Source: Pseudomonadota bacterium
Lineage (GTDB): Bacteria > Pseudomonadota > Gammaproteobacteria > Nitrosococcales > Methylophagaceae
DNA length: 64,000 nt
Assembly: GCA_030576275.1 (NCBI GenBank)
Contig: JALIBN010000006.1
Location: 3,517-67,516 of the forward strand
Reading direction: 5' to 3'
The notes under the pieces were generated by a model that was not told where the DNA came from, made no database searches, and saw nothing but the letters and a program-made list of their open reading frames with translations. Shown in pieces: positions 11,044 through 22,446 of this stretch. Made by a program: the position numbers and the translations under genes. Position 1 is the first letter of the stretch. Each line of letters starts with the position of its first letter.

Positions 11044-11619
11044 TTATGCGAAGATCAAATAACCTGTAATCAATAATATAACCACAGCCCAACCGATACG
11101 ATCAATCCAGGTGCGTAACACCGCTTCTAAGCGCACGCCACCCCATCGCATTAAGCCAGCCACTAAGAAAAAACGCATCCCACGGCCAATAGCTGAACCT
11201 ACGATAAACGGGACTAAAGCCATACCAGCCACACCAGAAGCAATGGTAAATACTTTGTAAGGTATAGGTGTAAACCCTGCTAAAAATATTGCCCAAAAGC
11301 CCCATTGTGCAAACCATTGTTCAGCAAGATGATACGAATCAATGTAGCCCAAGGAGACTAACCAAGGCTCGATAAATTGAAAAGCAGTCATGCCGATCAC
11401 ATAGCCTAATAGACCGCCCAACACCGAGCTTACAGTTGTTAGGCCGGCATAAAACCATGCTTTTTCGGGTTTAGCTAAGGTCATTGGCGCCAACATGACA
11501 TCTGGCGGTATCAAAAAGCACGACGACTCAGTAAAACTGACTAAGGCTAACCAATAAACGGCGTATTTATGCCGAGACCATTGCAGAACCTGATCATATA
11601 ATTTGGAAAATAAGCTCAT
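11044..11619 (-). CDS. YqaA/DedA family membrane protein
   Basis: SFTESSCFLIPPDVMLAPMTLAKPEKAWFYAGLTTVSSVLGGLLGYVIG. Confidence 0.86.
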   Translation of the reverse strand: MSLFSKLYDQVLQWSRHKYAVYWLALVSFTESSCFLIPPDVMLAPMTLAKPEKAWFYAGLTTVSSVLGGLLGYVIGMTAFQFIEPWLVSLGYIDSYHLAEQWFAQWGFWAIFLAGFTPIPYKVFTIASGVAGMALVPFIVGSAIGRGMRFFLVAGLMRWGGVRLEAVLRTWIDRIGWAVVILLITGYLIFA

Positions 11620-12281
11620 TAAATTTGGCCATTCAAAAAAGGCACAAAACTAACATCGTCTAATATTGTTTCTTCAAAGCTATTTCCATTTCGGTCTATC
11701 ACTCGTAATGATTGACCGACACTGCCGCCTACGGGAATAACTAAACGTCCACCGGGTGCTAATTGTTTCAATAGATTTTCCGGAACATGTTCCGGTGCAC
11801 ACGTGACGATAATGCTGTCGTAGGGCGCGTTTTCTTCCCAACCCCAGTTGCCATCACTGTGTTTTAAACGAATATTATTTAATTTCAAATTGTAAAAACG
11901 TTCACGTGCTTGATTTTGTAGTAACGAAATACGTTCAACACTAAATACTCGGTCAACCAGTCGTGACAAAACCGCTGTTTGATAACCGGAGCCAGTACCT
12001 ACTTCCAGTACTTTTTTCTTAGGCGAACCTTCTAACAAAATTTCCGTCATTCGAGCAACGATAAAAGGCTGTGAAATCGTTTGGCCATGTCCTATTGGTA
12101 AGGCCGTATCTTCATAAGCACGGCTTGCTAAAGCTTCTTCTACAAACAAATGTCGTGGCAAAGATTTCATCACTGCCAAAACATCTGTATTATGAATACC
12201 TTGTTCTTTTAAACGCCCGATTAATCGATCTCTTGTCCGCTGTGATGTCATACCAATACCTTGGAACGCATCACTCATATG
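11619..12281 (-). CDS. pcm: Protein-L-isoaspartate O-methyltransferase
   Basis: [37 protein letters not shown]; overlaps surE. Start trimmed from the ORF-track 12299. Confidence 0.94.
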   Translation of the reverse strand, partial: HMSDAFQGIGMTSQRTRDRLIGRLKEQGIHNTDVLAVMKSLPRHLFVEEALASRAYEDTALPIGHGQTISQPFIVARMTEILLEGSPKKKVLEVGTGSGYQTAVLSRLVDRVFSVERISLLQNQARERFYNLKLNNIRLKHSDGNWGWEENAPYDSIIVTCAPEHVPENLLKQLAPGGRLVIPVGGSVGQSLRVIDRNGNSFEETILDDVSFVPFLNGQI

Positions 12282-13027
12282 ACTACGCCTTGCAACCATT
12301 TAGCAACACCATCAATGGCCTTATAACTGGTCAAATCGATTTGCAATGGCGTCACAGATATAGCGCCGCGGCGAATCGCATCAAAATCAGTGCCCGGCCC
12401 AGCATCTTGTTCTTCGCCCGCAGGTCCTATCCAAAACATCTCACGGCCTCTTGGATCAAATTCCTTGATCAGCGGCGCAGCTTTATGACGATGACCTAAC
12501 CGAGTACTTTCAAAACCGATAATCTGATCAATCGGTAAGTCAGGCACATTAACATTTAAAATTGTATCTGCTGGTAGTGATGATTGTTGTAGGTGCATGA
12601 CGATTTTTTTCGCCGCCCAAGCAGCCGTTTCATAATGCGTTGCGGTATGACCGTTAAGTGAAATTGCGATCGCTGGCAAACCTAAAAACCGACCTTCCAT
12701 CGCTGCCGCTACCGTACCAGAATACAATACATCGTCACCTAAATTAGCACCGGCATTAATACCTGATACCACCATATCTGGCTCTTCATCTAACAAGCCT
12801 GTAATCGCTAAATGGACACAATCGGTCGGCGTTCCTTCGACACGATAGATACCATTTTCCAGCCTATTTACTCGTAACGGATTTTCCAAAGTCAGGGAAT
12901 TGCTCGCGCCACTGCGATTTCGATCTGGCGCAACGACAGTGATCTCGCCAATGCTTGACATTGCATCAGCTAAAGCCCGAATACCTTTGGCCATATAACC
13001 ATCATCGTTACTAATTAGGATCTTCAT
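12275..13027 (-). CDS. surE: 5'/3'-nucleotidase SurE
   Basis: [54 protein letters not shown]. Confidence 0.96.
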   Translation of the reverse strand: MKILISNDDGYMAKGIRALADAMSSIGEITVVAPDRNRSGASNSLTLENPLRVNRLENGIYRVEGTPTDCVHLAITGLLDEEPDMVVSGINAGANLGDDVLYSGTVAAAMEGRFLGLPAIAISLNGHTATHYETAAWAAKKIVMHLQQSSLPADTILNVNVPDLPIDQIIGFESTRLGHRHKAAPLIKEFDPRGREMFWIGPAGEEQDAGPGTDFDAIRRGAISVTPLQIDLTSYKAIDGVAKWLQGVVI

Positions 13028-13107
13028 AGTGTTAGTGCCTACTTATCTGTTTTTTTATACTACATATCTTATCAATAATAGTGCCGACAAGAATACTAAT
13101 GTTCTGT

Positions 13108-14061
13108 TCACTCTACAGGCGGTTCAGCAAAAAATAGCCTGGCTTGTTTACAATCTATATCAATTTGAGCAATCAACGAATCCAAACTCTCAAACTTTTT
13201 CTCATCACGTAATTTTCGTAAGAAGTGTACTTGAACATGTTCGCCATAAATATCACGTTTAAAATCAAACAAATGAACCTCTAACAGAGCGTGTTCAGCT
13301 CCGAATGTCGGCCGAATACCAACATTTGCGACACCCTGAATGGGTTCATCTTCAATACCAAAGAAGCGCACAGCATATACGCCACTCAACGGCACTTTAT
13401 GACGATGAAGATGGATATTGGCAGTGGGATATCCCATAGTACGGCCTCGTTTATCACCATGTGCCACTCTGCCACTCATGCGATAAGGACGACCAAGTAA
13501 CTTCTCAGCTAGTATCAAGTCACCTGTTTCTAATGCATGGCGAATTCGGGTGCTACTCACTCGCCTACTGTCAATAGAAAAGGTGTGCATATTAACGACT
13601 TGAAAACCTTTGTCTTTACCCGCTTGTTGTAGTGAAGCAAAATTTCCTTGTCGATCTTTGCCGAATTTAAAATCATCACCCACAACTAAATATCGAACAT
13701 TCAAGCCAGTAACAAGCAATTGATCAATAAATTCTTCAGCGGTCATTTGAGCTAATTTATGATTGAAACGCAACACACAAAGCTGTTGAATAGCATAACA
13801 GCGCAATGCCTCTATTTTTTCACGGAAACGACTTAAGCGAGCCGGCGCTTTATCAGGAGAAAAAAACTCATTAGGCTGGGGTTCAAATGTAATCACTACA
13901 ACCGGTAAACCGAGTGCATCGCCCTTCATCGCTAGTTGATTTAATACTGCATGATGACCTAAATGTACGCCATCAAAATTACCAATAGTGGCAACACAAC
14001 CGTCGCGTCGGCCATTAGCTGACGAAGGTAAATTATAAAACCCACGAATTATTTTTTGCAT
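13108..14061 (-). CDS. ribF: Bifunctional riboflavin kinase/FAD synthetase
   Basis: ATIGNFDGVHLGHHAVL, VVGDDFKFGKDRQGN, GRVAHGDKRGRTMGYPTANI. Confidence 0.95.
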   Translation of the reverse strand: MQKIIRGFYNLPSSANGRRDGCVATIGNFDGVHLGHHAVLNQLAMKGDALGLPVVVITFEPQPNEFFSPDKAPARLSRFREKIEALRCYAIQQLCVLRFNHKLAQMTAEEFIDQLLVTGLNVRYLVVGDDFKFGKDRQGNFASLQQAGKDKGFQVVNMHTFSIDSRRVSSTRIRHALETGDLILAEKLLGRPYRMSGRVAHGDKRGRTMGYPTANIHLHRHKVPLSGVYAVRFFGIEDEPIQGVANVGIRPTFGAEHALLEVHLFDFKRDIYGEHVQVHFLRKLRDEKKFESLDSLIAQIDIDCKQARLFFAEPPVE

Positions 14062-14203
14062 AGTTCTGTTATATCAAATCTGTTTAGTTGTAGTTGTAAG
14101 CGTAATTAAAGCTGTTAAGCCTAACGGCTAGCGGCAAAACAATCCAGTGGGCAATAAAACGTTGTTTAACATATAATGCTAGCTGATTAAACTTTGTGTA
14201 GAG

Positions 14204-14455
14204 ATGGGCATGGCCGTAAGACGAAAAAAACTGAATTATGAAGCCTCAGTAACTGAGCTAGAATCTCTGGTTAATCGCCTCGAGCAAGGTGATATTAGCC
14301 TTGAAGAATCACTGAAACTTTATGAAAGTGGCGTATTGCTTACTCGAGATTGTCAGGATGCTTTGCAAGCTGCCGAACAAAAAGTGCAAATGTTAATACA
14401 ACAATCAGGTCAATCAAACTTAGTAGATTTTGATAGTAATACCACTGAATCGTGA
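14204..14455 (+). CDS. xseB: Exodeoxyribonuclease VII small subunit
   Basis: NYEASVTELESLVNRLEQGDISLEESLKLYESGVLL; first gene of xseB-ispA-dxs. Confidence 0.93.
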   Translation: MGMAVRRKKLNYEASVTELESLVNRLEQGDISLEESLKLYESGVLLTRDCQDALQAAEQKVQMLIQQSGQSNLVDFDSNTTES

Positions 14456-15357
14456 CCGACACTTTTATTCTTTCTAATTGGCGACAACTGCATCAACTGC
14501 GCATCGAACAAGCACTCACCGCTCGACTGCCTGATACTAGCCATCTCAGTCAAACCACTTCAAACCGATTGGTTGAAGCTATGCGTTATTCCTGTCTCAA
14601 CGGCGGTAAACGTATGCGCGCCTTACTGGTTTATGCAACCGGCGAAGCCTTAGGTGTAGATTTAGACCTGCTTGATGCACCAGCATGTGCTGTAGAAATG
14701 ATTCACGCATATTCACTAGTTCATGATGACATGCCTATCATGGACAATGACAACTTACGTCGTGGCCTGCCAACTTGTCACAAAAAATATGATGATGCCA
14801 CAGCGTTATTAGTTGGTGATGCCTTGCAATCATTAGCATTTGAAACACTATGCGAAAATACTTTGGCACCTGAACAACTATGTCAAATGGTCAAAACTCT
14901 CGCGCAACAATCTGGTGTGTTAGGCATGGCAGGCGGCCAAGCCATCGATCTTGAATCTGTCGGAAAAACACTCACTCTAGATACATTACAGTCTATGCAT
15001 CAGCTTAAAACGGGAGCATTGATCTGTGCTAGTGTACGTCTTGGGGCACTAGCCTTCCCACAGATAGACATCGCAACCTTAGTTAAACTCGATAAATATG
15101 CACAGTGCATAGGTTTAGCCTTTCAGGTGCAAGATGATGTCCTTGATCTTATTGCTGACACTGATACCCTAGGCAAAACTCAAGGTGCCGATCTCGCGCT
15201 GAATAAGCCAACCTATCCGGCTCTCATGGGCTTAGAGGCTGCGCAACAAAAAGCTCTCGATTTGAGAGATGAAGCTCTAGCCCAACTTGATGATTTACCC
15301 TTCAATACACAAGCACTTGCGGCGCTAGCCAGCTTTGTGGTGCAACGGTCACACTAA
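14452..15357 (+). CDS. ispA: (2E,6E)-farnesyl diphosphate synthase
   Basis: GGKRMRALLVYATGE, SLVHDDMPIMDNDNLRRGLPTCHK (DDxxD), AFQVQDDVLD; GTG start. Confidence 0.95.
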   Translation: MTDTFILSNWRQLHQLRIEQALTARLPDTSHLSQTTSNRLVEAMRYSCLNGGKRMRALLVYATGEALGVDLDLLDAPACAVEMIHAYSLVHDDMPIMDNDNLRRGLPTCHKKYDDATALLVGDALQSLAFETLCENTLAPEQLCQMVKTLAQQSGVLGMAGGQAIDLESVGKTLTLDTLQSMHQLKTGALICASVRLGALAFPQIDIATLVKLDKYAQCIGLAFQVQDDVLDLIADTDTLGKTQGADLALNKPTYPALMGLEAAQQKALDLRDEALAQLDDLPFNTQALAALASFVVQRSH

Positions 15358-15360
15358 AAT

Positions 15361-17199
15361 ATGGCGACACCTATGGATACCTTACTCGCTCACATTAATA
15401 GTCCAGCGGATTTACGTAAGCTGGATAAAAAACAGTTGCCACAACTTGCCGAGGAAATTAGAGCACTAATCGTAAATAGCGTGCAACAAACCGGTGGTCA
15501 TATTTCATCTAACTTAGGTGTAATTGAACTAACGATAGCATTGCATTACATATTTAACACGCCTGATGATCGTTTTGTCTGGGATGTAGGCCACCAAAGT
15601 TACGTTCACAAAATTCTTACTGGTCGCCGCGATCAAATGCATACCATGCGCCAAGCAGGAGGCTTGTCAGGTTTTCCAAAACGTAGCGAAAGTCACTATG
15701 ACCACTTTGGTGTCGGGCATTCCAGCACATCAATCAGTGCCGCATTAGGCATGGCTATCGTAGCACAGGCTAATGGTGATTCTCGCCGCGCAGTCGCCAT
15801 CATTGGCGATGGCGCACTCACCGCAGGCCAAGCCTATGAAGCTTTAGCCCACGCCGGTGATTTAAGTGCCAACTTACTCGTTATCCTTAATGATAATGAA
15901 ATGTCTATTTCCAAGAATGTTGGCGGCATGTCGAATTATCTTGCTCGTCTGTTATCAGGCAAGTTTTACGCATCTGCCCGCGAAGGCAGTAAAAAAGTAC
16001 TTGAAAAACTACCTTCGGCATGGGAATTTGCTCGTCGAGCCGAAGAGCATGTCAAAGGCATGATGATTCCAGGCACTTTGTTTGAAGAGATGGGCTTTAA
16101 CTACATAGGTCCAATTGATGGTCACGATCTTGATATTTTAATGACAACCTTAGGCAATTTGCGTGAACGCAAAGGCCCACAATTTCTTCACATCGTAACC
16201 AAAAAAGGCAAAGGGTATGAACCAGCAGAACAACAGCCTGGTAAATATCATGGTGTAAGCCCCGCTGGGAGCACCTCATCAACCAGTCCGAGTTACACAC
16301 AAGTCTTTGGGCAATGGTTATGTGACATGGCGCGAGAATCAGAAGATTTAATTGGTATTACACCGGCGATGTCCGATGGTTCAGGCTTAAATGAGTTTGC
16401 GAAACTTTATCCTGACCGTTATTTTGATGTTGGTATTGCCGAACAACATGCAGTTACTCTGGCTGCTGGCATGGCTTGTGAAGGTAAAAAACCTGTCGTT
16501 GCTATTTACTCTACGTTTTTACAACGTGCTTACGATCAGTTAATTCATGATGTTGCCTTGCAAAACTTACCAGTTTTATTTGCCATCGACCGAGGGGGCT
16601 TAGTGGGTGCTGATGGTGCGACGCATGCAGGCACCTTCGATTTGAGTTACCTCCGCTGCATTCCAAATATGGTCGTGATGGCACCTGCAGATGAAAATGA
16701 ATGTCGTCAAATGCTCACCACAGGTTACAAACATAATGGACCAACTGCAGTGCGTTATCCACGCGGCTCAGGAAATGGCTCATTGATCTCGCCAAACTTA
16801 GAAACCATCGAAATTGGCAAGGCAGAACTAAAACGCCAAGGCCAAAAAGTCGCAATTCTTGCTTTTGGTAGCATGGTCCAACCTGCGCTTGATGCAGCAG
16901 AACGACTTAATGCAACCGTGGTCAATATGCGATTTGTAAAACCATTGGATAATGCACTAATAGATCAAATGGCAGCCACGCACGATTTAATTATCACCAT
17001 TGAAGAAAATACACACCTTGGTGGAGCAGGTAGCGCCGTCGCCGAACACCTACTTGCCATCGGCAATACTACAGCCATTAAAATTATGGGGTTGCCCGAT
17101 AAATTCATCGATCATGGTGAACATAAACAAATGTTAAGTAGCTGTGGTTTAGATGCTCAAGGCATTATAGATACAGTCAACAATCATTTTCCGGCATAA
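15361..17199 (+). CDS. dxs: 1-deoxy-D-xylulose-5-phosphate synthase
   Basis: [64 protein letters not shown]. Confidence 0.97.
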   Translation: MATPMDTLLAHINSPADLRKLDKKQLPQLAEEIRALIVNSVQQTGGHISSNLGVIELTIALHYIFNTPDDRFVWDVGHQSYVHKILTGRRDQMHTMRQAGGLSGFPKRSESHYDHFGVGHSSTSISAALGMAIVAQANGDSRRAVAIIGDGALTAGQAYEALAHAGDLSANLLVILNDNEMSISKNVGGMSNYLARLLSGKFYASAREGSKKVLEKLPSAWEFARRAEEHVKGMMIPGTLFEEMGFNYIGPIDGHDLDILMTTLGNLRERKGPQFLHIVTKKGKGYEPAEQQPGKYHGVSPAGSTSSTSPSYTQVFGQWLCDMARESEDLIGITPAMSDGSGLNEFAKLYPDRYFDVGIAEQHAVTLAAGMACEGKKPVVAIYSTFLQRAYDQLIHDVALQNLPVLFAIDRGGLVGADGATHAGTFDLSYLRCIPNMVVMAPADENECRQMLTTGYKHNGPTAVRYPRGSGNGSLISPNLETIEIGKAELKRQGQKVAILAFGSMVQPALDAAERLNATVVNMRFVKPLDNALIDQMAATHDLIITIEENTHLGGAGSAVAEHLLAIGNTTAIKIMGLPDKFIDHGEHKQMLSSCGLDAQGIIDTVNNHFPA

Positions 17200-17241
17200 T
17201 ATCCTGTTAGTCGCCCTAATTCCCGAGTATAATAGTCAACT

Positions 17242-17625
17242 ATGAGTAGCCCAACCTATACCTTAAAAATATTGGCAGATTTTGCCTCAGCACATACCCT
17301 TCGAGATTACCCTGGTGATTGTAGCCGCATGCATGGTCACAACTGGAAGTTAGAAGTTGAAGTGACCGCGACTGCTCTGAATGGACATGGCATGGGCATG
17401 GATTTTAAAACCATCAAAAATGCCGCTCGTGAACTCGCTAAAAAGCTTGATCACCGTTATCTAAATGATATTCCACCTTTCGATACCGTTAATCCTACAG
17501 CAGAAAATATTGCCCAATATTTTTATCAAAATCTGAGCGAAACGTTAAATATCGACTCAGCTAAAATCTCTGGTGTGACCCTTTGGGAAACTGATCGCGC
17601 CTGTGTACGTTACAGTGAGGACTAA
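17242..17625 (+). CDS. queD: 6-carboxytetrahydropterin synthase QueD family
   Basis: [36 protein letters not shown]. Confidence 0.9.
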   Translation: MSSPTYTLKILADFASAHTLRDYPGDCSRMHGHNWKLEVEVTATALNGHGMGMDFKTIKNAARELAKKLDHRYLNDIPPFDTVNPTAENIAQYFYQNLSETLNIDSAKISGVTLWETDRACVRYSED

Positions 17626-17632
17626 GAAAGAC

Positions 17633-18442
17633 ATGACTACTGCTAAAAAACCAGATTGCTGCGATGAAATCGAAGATGTTCAAAATATAGCTGATAAACG
17701 CCATATCGCAATAGATAAAGTCGGTATTAAAGATATTCAACATCCGATAAAAATCAGCGACCGTACCACTGGTGAACAAAATACTATCGCTAACTTTAAT
17801 ATGTATGTGAACCTACCGCACCAATTTAAAGGTACACATATGTCACGTTTTGTTGAGATTTTAAATCAACATGAGCGTGAGATCACCGTGAAATCATTCC
17901 GTGAAATGTTAGGCGAAATGACTGAACGCTTACAAGCTGAATCTGGTTACATTGAGATGGACTTCCCTTATTTTGTTAATAAAGAGGCTCCAATCAGTAA
18001 AGTAAAAAGTTTGATGGATTATCAAGTTAGCTTTATCGGTGAAATCACTGGCGATAAAACGATGATGACTGTCAAAGTCGTGGTGCCGGTGACCAGCCTT
18101 TGTCCATGTTCAAAAAACATCTCTGACTACGGCGCACATAATCAGCGTTCACACGTTACCGTAACAGTACGGGTTGAAAGCTTCATGTGGATTGAAGACT
18201 TAATTGACGTAGTCGAGTCAGAAGCTTCATGTGAAATATATGGTCTTCTTAAACGACCAGATGAAAAATATGTCACAGAAAAAGCCTATGACAATCCAAA
18301 ATTTGTTGAAGATATCGTGCGTGATATTGCTGCTCGATTCAATGATGACAAGCGTATCAATGCTTATACCGTCGAATCAGAAAACTTTGAATCGATTCAT
18401 AACCACTCTGCTTATGCTTTAATTAGTAAAGGTTTTGATTAA
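17633..18442 (+). CDS. folE2: GTP cyclohydrolase FolE2
   Basis: [44 protein letters not shown]. Start trimmed to MTTAKKP. Confidence 0.93.
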   Translation: MTTAKKPDCCDEIEDVQNIADKRHIAIDKVGIKDIQHPIKISDRTTGEQNTIANFNMYVNLPHQFKGTHMSRFVEILNQHEREITVKSFREMLGEMTERLQAESGYIEMDFPYFVNKEAPISKVKSLMDYQVSFIGEITGDKTMMTVKVVVPVTSLCPCSKNISDYGAHNQRSHVTVTVRVESFMWIEDLIDVVESEASCEIYGLLKRPDEKYVTEKAYDNPKFVEDIVRDIAARFNDDKRINAYTVESENFESIHNHSAYALISKGFD

Positions 18443-18470
18443 AAGTAAAATCAAATCAGCTTAAATTAAA

Positions 18471-18507
18471 AGCCTCCTGTTAACAGATTCTAGCAGGAGG
18501 CTTTTTT
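18471..18507. terminator. Rho-independent terminator
   Basis: AGCCTCCTGttaacagattctaGCAGGAGGCTtttttatt. Confidence 0.88.
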
Positions 18508-18523
18508 ATTTGTATAAATATAC

Positions 18524-19279
18524 CTACTGACTCAACATTAACGGCTTATTGATACGGATCATCGCCTGAATGTCTTCCACGTATTCTTCACCACGTTCAG
18601 AGTACTTGTTTAAGCCTACGGCCAATGCCAAACCAGTCGATGTCTTGCCTTCCTCTCGATGTTCTTGGCGTATTGTTCGTAGTGGCTGATAAGCGTTTAA
18701 GGTGTTCAAATTTAAAATATAATAAGCAACCGATTCCTCAACGGAATTAAAGACAGCGACTTCATGCGTTTCCCCGTTGCCTCTTCTAGCGGGAACAAGA
18801 CCACAGCCCTCGATAAAACACCATTGCCCGAAAAAATTATTTCCTTCCTGTGCGAAACGTGATGTTCCCCAACCTGATTCATTAGCAGATTGCGCTAATG
18901 CCAGCGGTACAGGCACAATATCGACACGATGCTTTAAGGAGGTCCATGCCGCTTGGTCATCTAAAGTATCGATCCTGACTTTATATATTTTGGCCAAGTT
19001 CTTTACCCATTTTTCATCATTTGGATGCATAGTATTAACATTACTGTATTGCTGTTCAAGCATCAGTAATTTCTCTCTATTCATAAGCACTTTTTTATTT
19101 TCAGCCTCAACTATCGGACGTATAAAATCAAAGAAGTGCCTTTTTTTATCTTTCACGTCGGAAAATGATTTAAAGTCAGGTAAATCATCAATCATCATAT
19201 TGCGTGTTACAAATACCAATATCATTAGAACAATGAAGCTAAAGGCTAAATAGCCAGAAATTTTTCTATTCCACTGCAT
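18524..19279 (-). CDS. Bax-like glucosaminidase domain protein
   Basis: PLALAQSANESGWGTSRFAQEGNNFFGQWCFIEGCGLVPARR; N-terminal membrane anchor. Confidence 0.88.
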   Translation of the reverse strand: MQWNRKISGYLAFSFIVLMILVFVTRNMMIDDLPDFKSFSDVKDKKRHFFDFIRPIVEAENKKVLMNREKLLMLEQQYSNVNTMHPNDEKWVKNLAKIYKVRIDTLDDQAAWTSLKHRVDIVPVPLALAQSANESGWGTSRFAQEGNNFFGQWCFIEGCGLVPARRGNGETHEVAVFNSVEESVAYYILNLNTLNAYQPLRTIRQEHREEGKTSTGLALAVGLNKYSERGEEYVEDIQAMIRINKPLMLSQ

Positions 19280-19354
19280 AATTATGCCTTATCTACTAAT
19301 AAGAAAACTCCAGACCTACTTAAGCCTAAATAAGCCAGTCCTATTTTCAAGCTG

Positions 19355-20023
19355 TTAATATTTTTTTTTCAAATCCATGCGTTCATCCGAGCGCGATATT
19401 TCAACTTGCCCCAAAAACGTCATACCTAATAAGGCACGTTCGGGTTGTGGGCCATCAAGCACCATAGCTTCGATATTATGTAATTTAATATCGCCTACTT
19501 GAATCTGGTCCAGGGTAACTTGATAGGCCTTTTCTACACCCGATGCAGTTTGTACCATACCCGCCGGCGCATTAAGATAGTCCAATCCCAAGCGTATTGC
19601 GGTTGCAGCATTGAAGGCAACAACTGATGCTCCAGTATCAATAAGAAAATCGACGCTGTAGCCATTGACGCTTCCAACCGTCAGATACATGCCATCATTT
19701 GGCCATATACTCACCATTGGTTGCTTGGCAGGGGGAGCGAAAAGACCTCCAACTTGTGAACCTAAAAGGTATTTTTTTTGAACCCCTTCCACTTCAATAA
19801 TTGCACTCTGGCTTGTCGCAGAAATGAGTTTTACGCCTTCAGGACTAATATTACCTACTTCTAATAAACGCTGTTGTTCGTTGATCGTCAGTACCGCTTT
19901 ACCACTAAATAACCCCACGACAACAATGTTCAGTGAGCCAGACCATACGAGTGGTGAGTTTATCAGTATAATAAGTGCCGAAGCCCATGATATCCATGAT
20001 TTTTGCATGGGTGTACCCCTCAT
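19355..20023 (-). CDS. Retropepsin-like aspartic protease (TIGR02281-type, clan AA)
   Basis: VDFLIDTGASVVAFNAATAIRLGLDY with ALLGMTFLGQVEISRSDERMDLKKKY. Confidence 0.87.
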   Translation of the reverse strand: MRGTPMQKSWISWASALIILINSPLVWSGSLNIVVVGLFSGKAVLTINEQQRLLEVGNISPEGVKLISATSQSAIIEVEGVQKKYLLGSQVGGLFAPPAKQPMVSIWPNDGMYLTVGSVNGYSVDFLIDTGASVVAFNAATAIRLGLDYLNAPAGMVQTASGVEKAYQVTLDQIQVGDIKLHNIEAMVLDGPQPERALLGMTFLGQVEISRSDERMDLKKKY

Positions 20024-20063
20024 CTATTTTAGTTTACCCCATAGAGAATAACAGCGAATCATC

Positions 20064-21182
20064 ATGAATACATCATCTACTCCCACTGTTACCGGTGTCA
20101 TTTTGGCAGGTGGACAAGCTCGCCGCATGGGTGGCGAAGATAAAGGCCTTATTCTGTTCAATCATAAACCTCTGATTGCTCACGTCATCTCGACTTTAAA
20201 ACCGCAAGTAGACACTCTAGTAATTAATGCCAATCGTAATATCGACAAGTATAAGGCGTTTAAATATCCCGTTATTAGTGACAGCTTAGATAATTTTTGC
20301 GGCCCACTGGCAGGTATGTTGAGCGCCATGCAAACTGTGGATACTGATTATATTCTCACTGCACCTTGTGACTCACCCAATATTTCCACCCAATTACGCC
20401 AACGGATGATGGAAACATTATTAATTGAGCATGCAGATATTGCCGTCGCCCACAATGGCGATCGATTACAACCGGTATTTTGCCTGATCCCCTGCCGACT
20501 ACATCCTGATCTCGAAAGCTATCTACAACAAGGTGGTCGTAAAATTGATGTATGGTTAAAAAGTCATGCCTTGGCTATCGTTGATTTTTCCGATCAACCT
20601 AATTCCTTTATCAATGTTAATCATCCTGAAGATCTAGTGACACATCAGACTCGCGTTCAGTCGCCGATACCTTTAATTGGATTCGCGGCATTTAGTGGCA
20701 CCGGTAAAACGACCTTATTACGCCAATTAATCCCCGCGCTAAATGCGAAAGGATTGGAAGTTGCAGTGATCAAACATGCCCATCATAATTTTGATATTGA
20801 TGTCCCGGGAAAGGACAGCTATGAAATTCGCCAAGCTGGTGCCCAACAAGTATTGGTTTCATCTAGTCGATTAATGGCATTAGTGGAAGTACAATCCGAC
20901 ACGCTAACCGAACCTAGTTTATCTACATTAGTTCCTAGACTTGACTGCTCTAAACTCGATCTTATTTTAGTTGAAGGTTTCAAACATGAGTCTATTGCTA
21001 AAGTTGAATTGCACCGATGTAGTTTAGATAAGCCTTTTCTTTATCCCGCAGACCAAAATATTATTGCCATCGCCAGCGATCAGCCACTTGATCTTGAACG
21101 TAATATCGAACAACTTGATATTAACGATATCGCTGCTATTGCGGATTACCTAGCACATTTTATTGAAAGTTGGACTCATTAA
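20064..21182 (+). CDS. mobAB: Fused molybdenum cofactor guanylyltransferase MobA / MobB GTP-binding protein
   Basis: MobA motif GVILAGGQARRMGGEDKGL at the N-terminus; MobB P-loop GFAAFSGTGKTTLLRQL and VIKHAHHNFDIDVPGKDSYEIRQAGA at the C-terminus. Confidence 0.92.
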   Translation: MNTSSTPTVTGVILAGGQARRMGGEDKGLILFNHKPLIAHVISTLKPQVDTLVINANRNIDKYKAFKYPVISDSLDNFCGPLAGMLSAMQTVDTDYILTAPCDSPNISTQLRQRMMETLLIEHADIAVAHNGDRLQPVFCLIPCRLHPDLESYLQQGGRKIDVWLKSHALAIVDFSDQPNSFINVNHPEDLVTHQTRVQSPIPLIGFAAFSGTGKTTLLRQLIPALNAKGLEVAVIKHAHHNFDIDVPGKDSYEIRQAGAQQVLVSSSRLMALVEVQSDTLTEPSLSTLVPRLDCSKLDLILVEGFKHESIAKVELHRCSLDKPFLYPADQNIIAIASDQPLDLERNIEQLDINDIAAIADYLAHFIESWTH

Positions 21183-21186
21183 CACC

Positions 21187-22446
21187 ATGTCAGAATTTAT
21201 TCCACAAAACAGCTGCGCTGATCCAGAAGATCAAAATAGACTCAGTATTGATGACGCTAGGCAACGTATCGCTTCGTTAATTACACCATTAACGGCTTGG
21301 CAACGTTGTCCAATACGCGATGCTTTAGGTCGTATTTTACTTGATGATATCATTTCACCACTCAATGTCCCAGCTCACAACAACTCAGCAATGGACGGCT
21401 ATGCCATTAGAAGTATTGACATCACTAATGATTCATTTAGTCTTAAAAAAGTGGGAATTGCCTTTGCAGGCCAACCATTCCAAGGTACTGTCAATGCGGG
21501 TGAATGTATTCGGATCATGACGGGCGCTGTTGTGCCAAGCGAATGCGATACTATCGTCATGCAAGAACAAGTGGCGGTGACTGACAACATTATCACCATT
21601 CACGGTAAACAGCCGAAAGGTAACCATGTCCGTTATATAGGCGAAGATTTAAAAACTGGCGATGTCGTTCTCTCTGCCGGTCGACGGATTATTCCAGCAG
21701 ATCTCGGTCTAATCGCTTCACTTGGTATTGCTGAAGTTAATGTCTCTCGTCGGCTCCGAGTTGCTTTTTTTTCCACTGGCGATGAACTTAAATCCATTGG
21801 TGAAACATTGGCAACAGGTCAAATCTACGACAGCAACCGATATACCCTTTATGGCATGTTAAAACGCCTCGATGTGGAAGTGCTAGATATGGGCGTGGTG
21901 CCGGATCAAAAAGAGCCCCTTCGCCAAACCTTACTTCAAGCCGCTGAGCAGGCTGATGTCATTATTAGTTCAGGTGGTGTTTCAGTAGGTGATGCGGACT
22001 ACGTAAAAGAAATGTTAGCAGAATTAGGTCAGGTCGATTTCTGGAAAATAGCAATGAGACCTGGTCGCCCCCTTGCCTTTGGCCAAATCAATGATTCGCT
22101 ATTTTTTGGCCTCCCCGGTAACCCTGTTTCTGTAATGGTAACGTTCTATCAGTTTGTGGCGCCCGCTCTTCGAAAATTAATGGGTGAAACAGAACCTGAT
22201 GTAACTACATTTCAAGTGAACTGTACCGATGCTATTCGTAAACGGCCAGGCCGCTTCGAATATCAACGAGCCATTTTATTCAGAGATAATGATGGCAGCA
22301 CAAAAGTAAAAATAACAGGTAGCCAAGGTTCAGGCATCTTACGCTCAATGAGCACTGCCAACTGTTTCATACTTTTAGATGAGAAATGCGATGGAATAGC
22401 CGCTAACAGTCTCGTTACAGTACAACCCTTTTCAGGCCTTATTTAA
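21187..22446 (+). CDS. moeA: Molybdopterin molybdenumtransferase MoeA
   Basis: NVPAHNNSAMDGYAIR, GLPGNPVSVMVTF, ISSGGVSVGDADYVKEML. Start at the ATG at 21187. Confidence 0.95.
   Translation: MSEFIPQNSCADPEDQNRLSIDDARQRIASLITPLTAWQRCPIRDALGRILLDDIISPLNVPAHNNSAMDGYAIRSIDITNDSFSLKKVGIAFAGQPFQGTVNAGECIRIMTGAVVPSECDTIVMQEQVAVTDNIITIHGKQPKGNHVRYIGEDLKTGDVVLSAGRRIIPADLGLIASLGIAEVNVSRRLRVAFFSTGDELKSIGETLATGQIYDSNRYTLYGMLKRLDVEVLDMGVVPDQKEPLRQTLLQAAEQADVIISSGGVSVGDADYVKEMLAELGQVDFWKIAMRPGRPLAFGQINDSLFFGLPGNPVSVMVTFYQFVAPALRKLMGETEPDVTTFQVNCTDAIRKRPGRFEYQRAILFRDNDGSTKVKITGSQGSGILRSMSTANCFILLDEKCDGIAANSLVTVQPFSGLI

Noticed and set aside
18777-19253. 158-aa plus-strand ORF opposite the Bax-like gene
   Set aside because: Antisense shadow; the minus-strand frame has clear glucosaminidase motifs.
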